The notes beneath the pieces were generated by a model. The model saw only the letters and a program-made list of their open reading frames with translations. It made no database searches and was not told the DNA's origin. Shown piece after piece: positions 45,484-45,638 of a DNA stretch of 45,638 nt. The stretch comes from Methylophilus sp. (lineage in GTDB: Bacteria; Pseudomonadota; Gammaproteobacteria; Burkholderiales; Methylophilaceae), in contig NZ_SSGF01000029.1 in the NCBI RefSeq assembly GCF_008015755.1, forward strand, positions 1-45,638, in the 5' to 3' direction. The first letter of the stretch is position 1. Each line of letters opens with the position of its first letter. The translations under genes and the position numbers were made by a program.

Positions 45484-45638
45484 ATGCAACAACTTGCCCA
45501 AATTCTAACAGAAAAGCAGGTCGCGTCTACAGAAGCCGCCTATTTGCTTCATGCAGCAGCCTGCAGTCCATTTTTTGCCAGATTTGTTACAAAACATACA
45601 GATTTTATAACTGATTTGTTAGATAACTTATATAAGAC
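45484..45638 (+). CDS. glnE: Probable GlnE (glutamine synthetase adenylyltransferase), 3' partial
   Basis: 51 codons are visible before the window ends, all open. The segment ACSPFFARFVTKHTDFITD resembles the N-terminal region of GlnE, which adenylylates and deadenylylates glutamine synthetase in response to nitrogen status. The catalytic motifs lie outside the window, so the call is moderate. The upstream AAGAG is a weak ribosome-binding site. It is divergent from acs. Confidence 0.5.
   Translation, partial: MQQLAQILTEKQVASTEAAYLLHAAACSPFFARFVTKHTDFITDLLDNLYK

Noticed and set aside
1..45638. Prophage, insertion sequence, CRISPR array, tRNA or rRNA
   Set aside because: No transposase, integrase, regularly spaced repeat or tRNA/rRNA-like segment was found by reading. 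The ars block looks somewhat richer in A and T than the nuo genes, but there are no borders to support recent transfer.

Overview
The window looks like part of the chromosome of a betaproteobacterial methylotroph of the family Methylophilaceae. G+C is judged by eye to be about half, which would suit Methylophilus, but the genus is an inference. The evidence is a complete mxaR-S-A-C-K-L set (accessory genes of the Ca2+/PQQ methanol dehydrogenase), a beta-type nuo operon ending in a DUF2818 gene, and betaproteobacterial-looking Pho, ars and housekeeping genes. No rRNA, tRNA, CRISPR array, insertion sequence or prophage was seen, and no stretch over 300 bases lacks a gene.

Layout. 1-14839: nuoA (5' cut) to nuoN plus a DUF2818 gene, all on +, tightly packed, encoding NADH:quinone oxidoreductase. 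14949-16869: a PAP2 phosphatase, a DUF2798 membrane protein and a divergent LysR regulator. 17119-17649: cspA and a second-type infA separated by an intrinsic terminator. 17660-19991 (-): arsenic operon arsR-arsI-acr3-arsC. 20130-22482: a second DUF2798 gene, an SDR oxidoreductase and two TetR regulators. 22542-28844: an unknown membrane protein divergent from mxaRSACKL. 28860-32278: metallophosphoesterase, zinc-dependent phospholipase C-like protein and GT4 glycosyltransferase. 32408-39381: DUF1330, MgtC/SapB, pstSCAB and DUF47-pit. 39552-43166: prfB (RF2, with the +1 frameshift) facing the prfC (RF3)-ASCH-YchJ operon. 43243-45365: a possible 20-residue membrane peptide and acs. 45484 to the end: the start of a gene that is probably glnE.

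How the parts fit. Methanol oxidation feeds electrons to the respiratory chain; the mxa genes mature methanol dehydrogenase and nuo recycles NADH made from formaldehyde and formate. A phosphate block occupies 32.8-39.5 kb: PhoB-box-like repeats lie before mgtC/sapB, pstS and DUF47-pit, suggesting one local Pho regulon for high-affinity uptake, low-affinity uptake and an MgtC-type membrane protein. A translation block occupies 39.5-43.2 kb (RF2, RF3, ASCH, SEC-C), with cspA-infA as a second translation-related locus.

The most interesting unexplained signals are regulatory: a terminator hairpin between cspA and infA; a 13-bp terminator-like hairpin ending just before the prfC start codon; the Pho box at the -35 position of mgtC/sapB; operators overlapping or abutting the lysR and arsR start codons; a C8 tract near the acr3 start; and the unknown gene divergent from mxaR.
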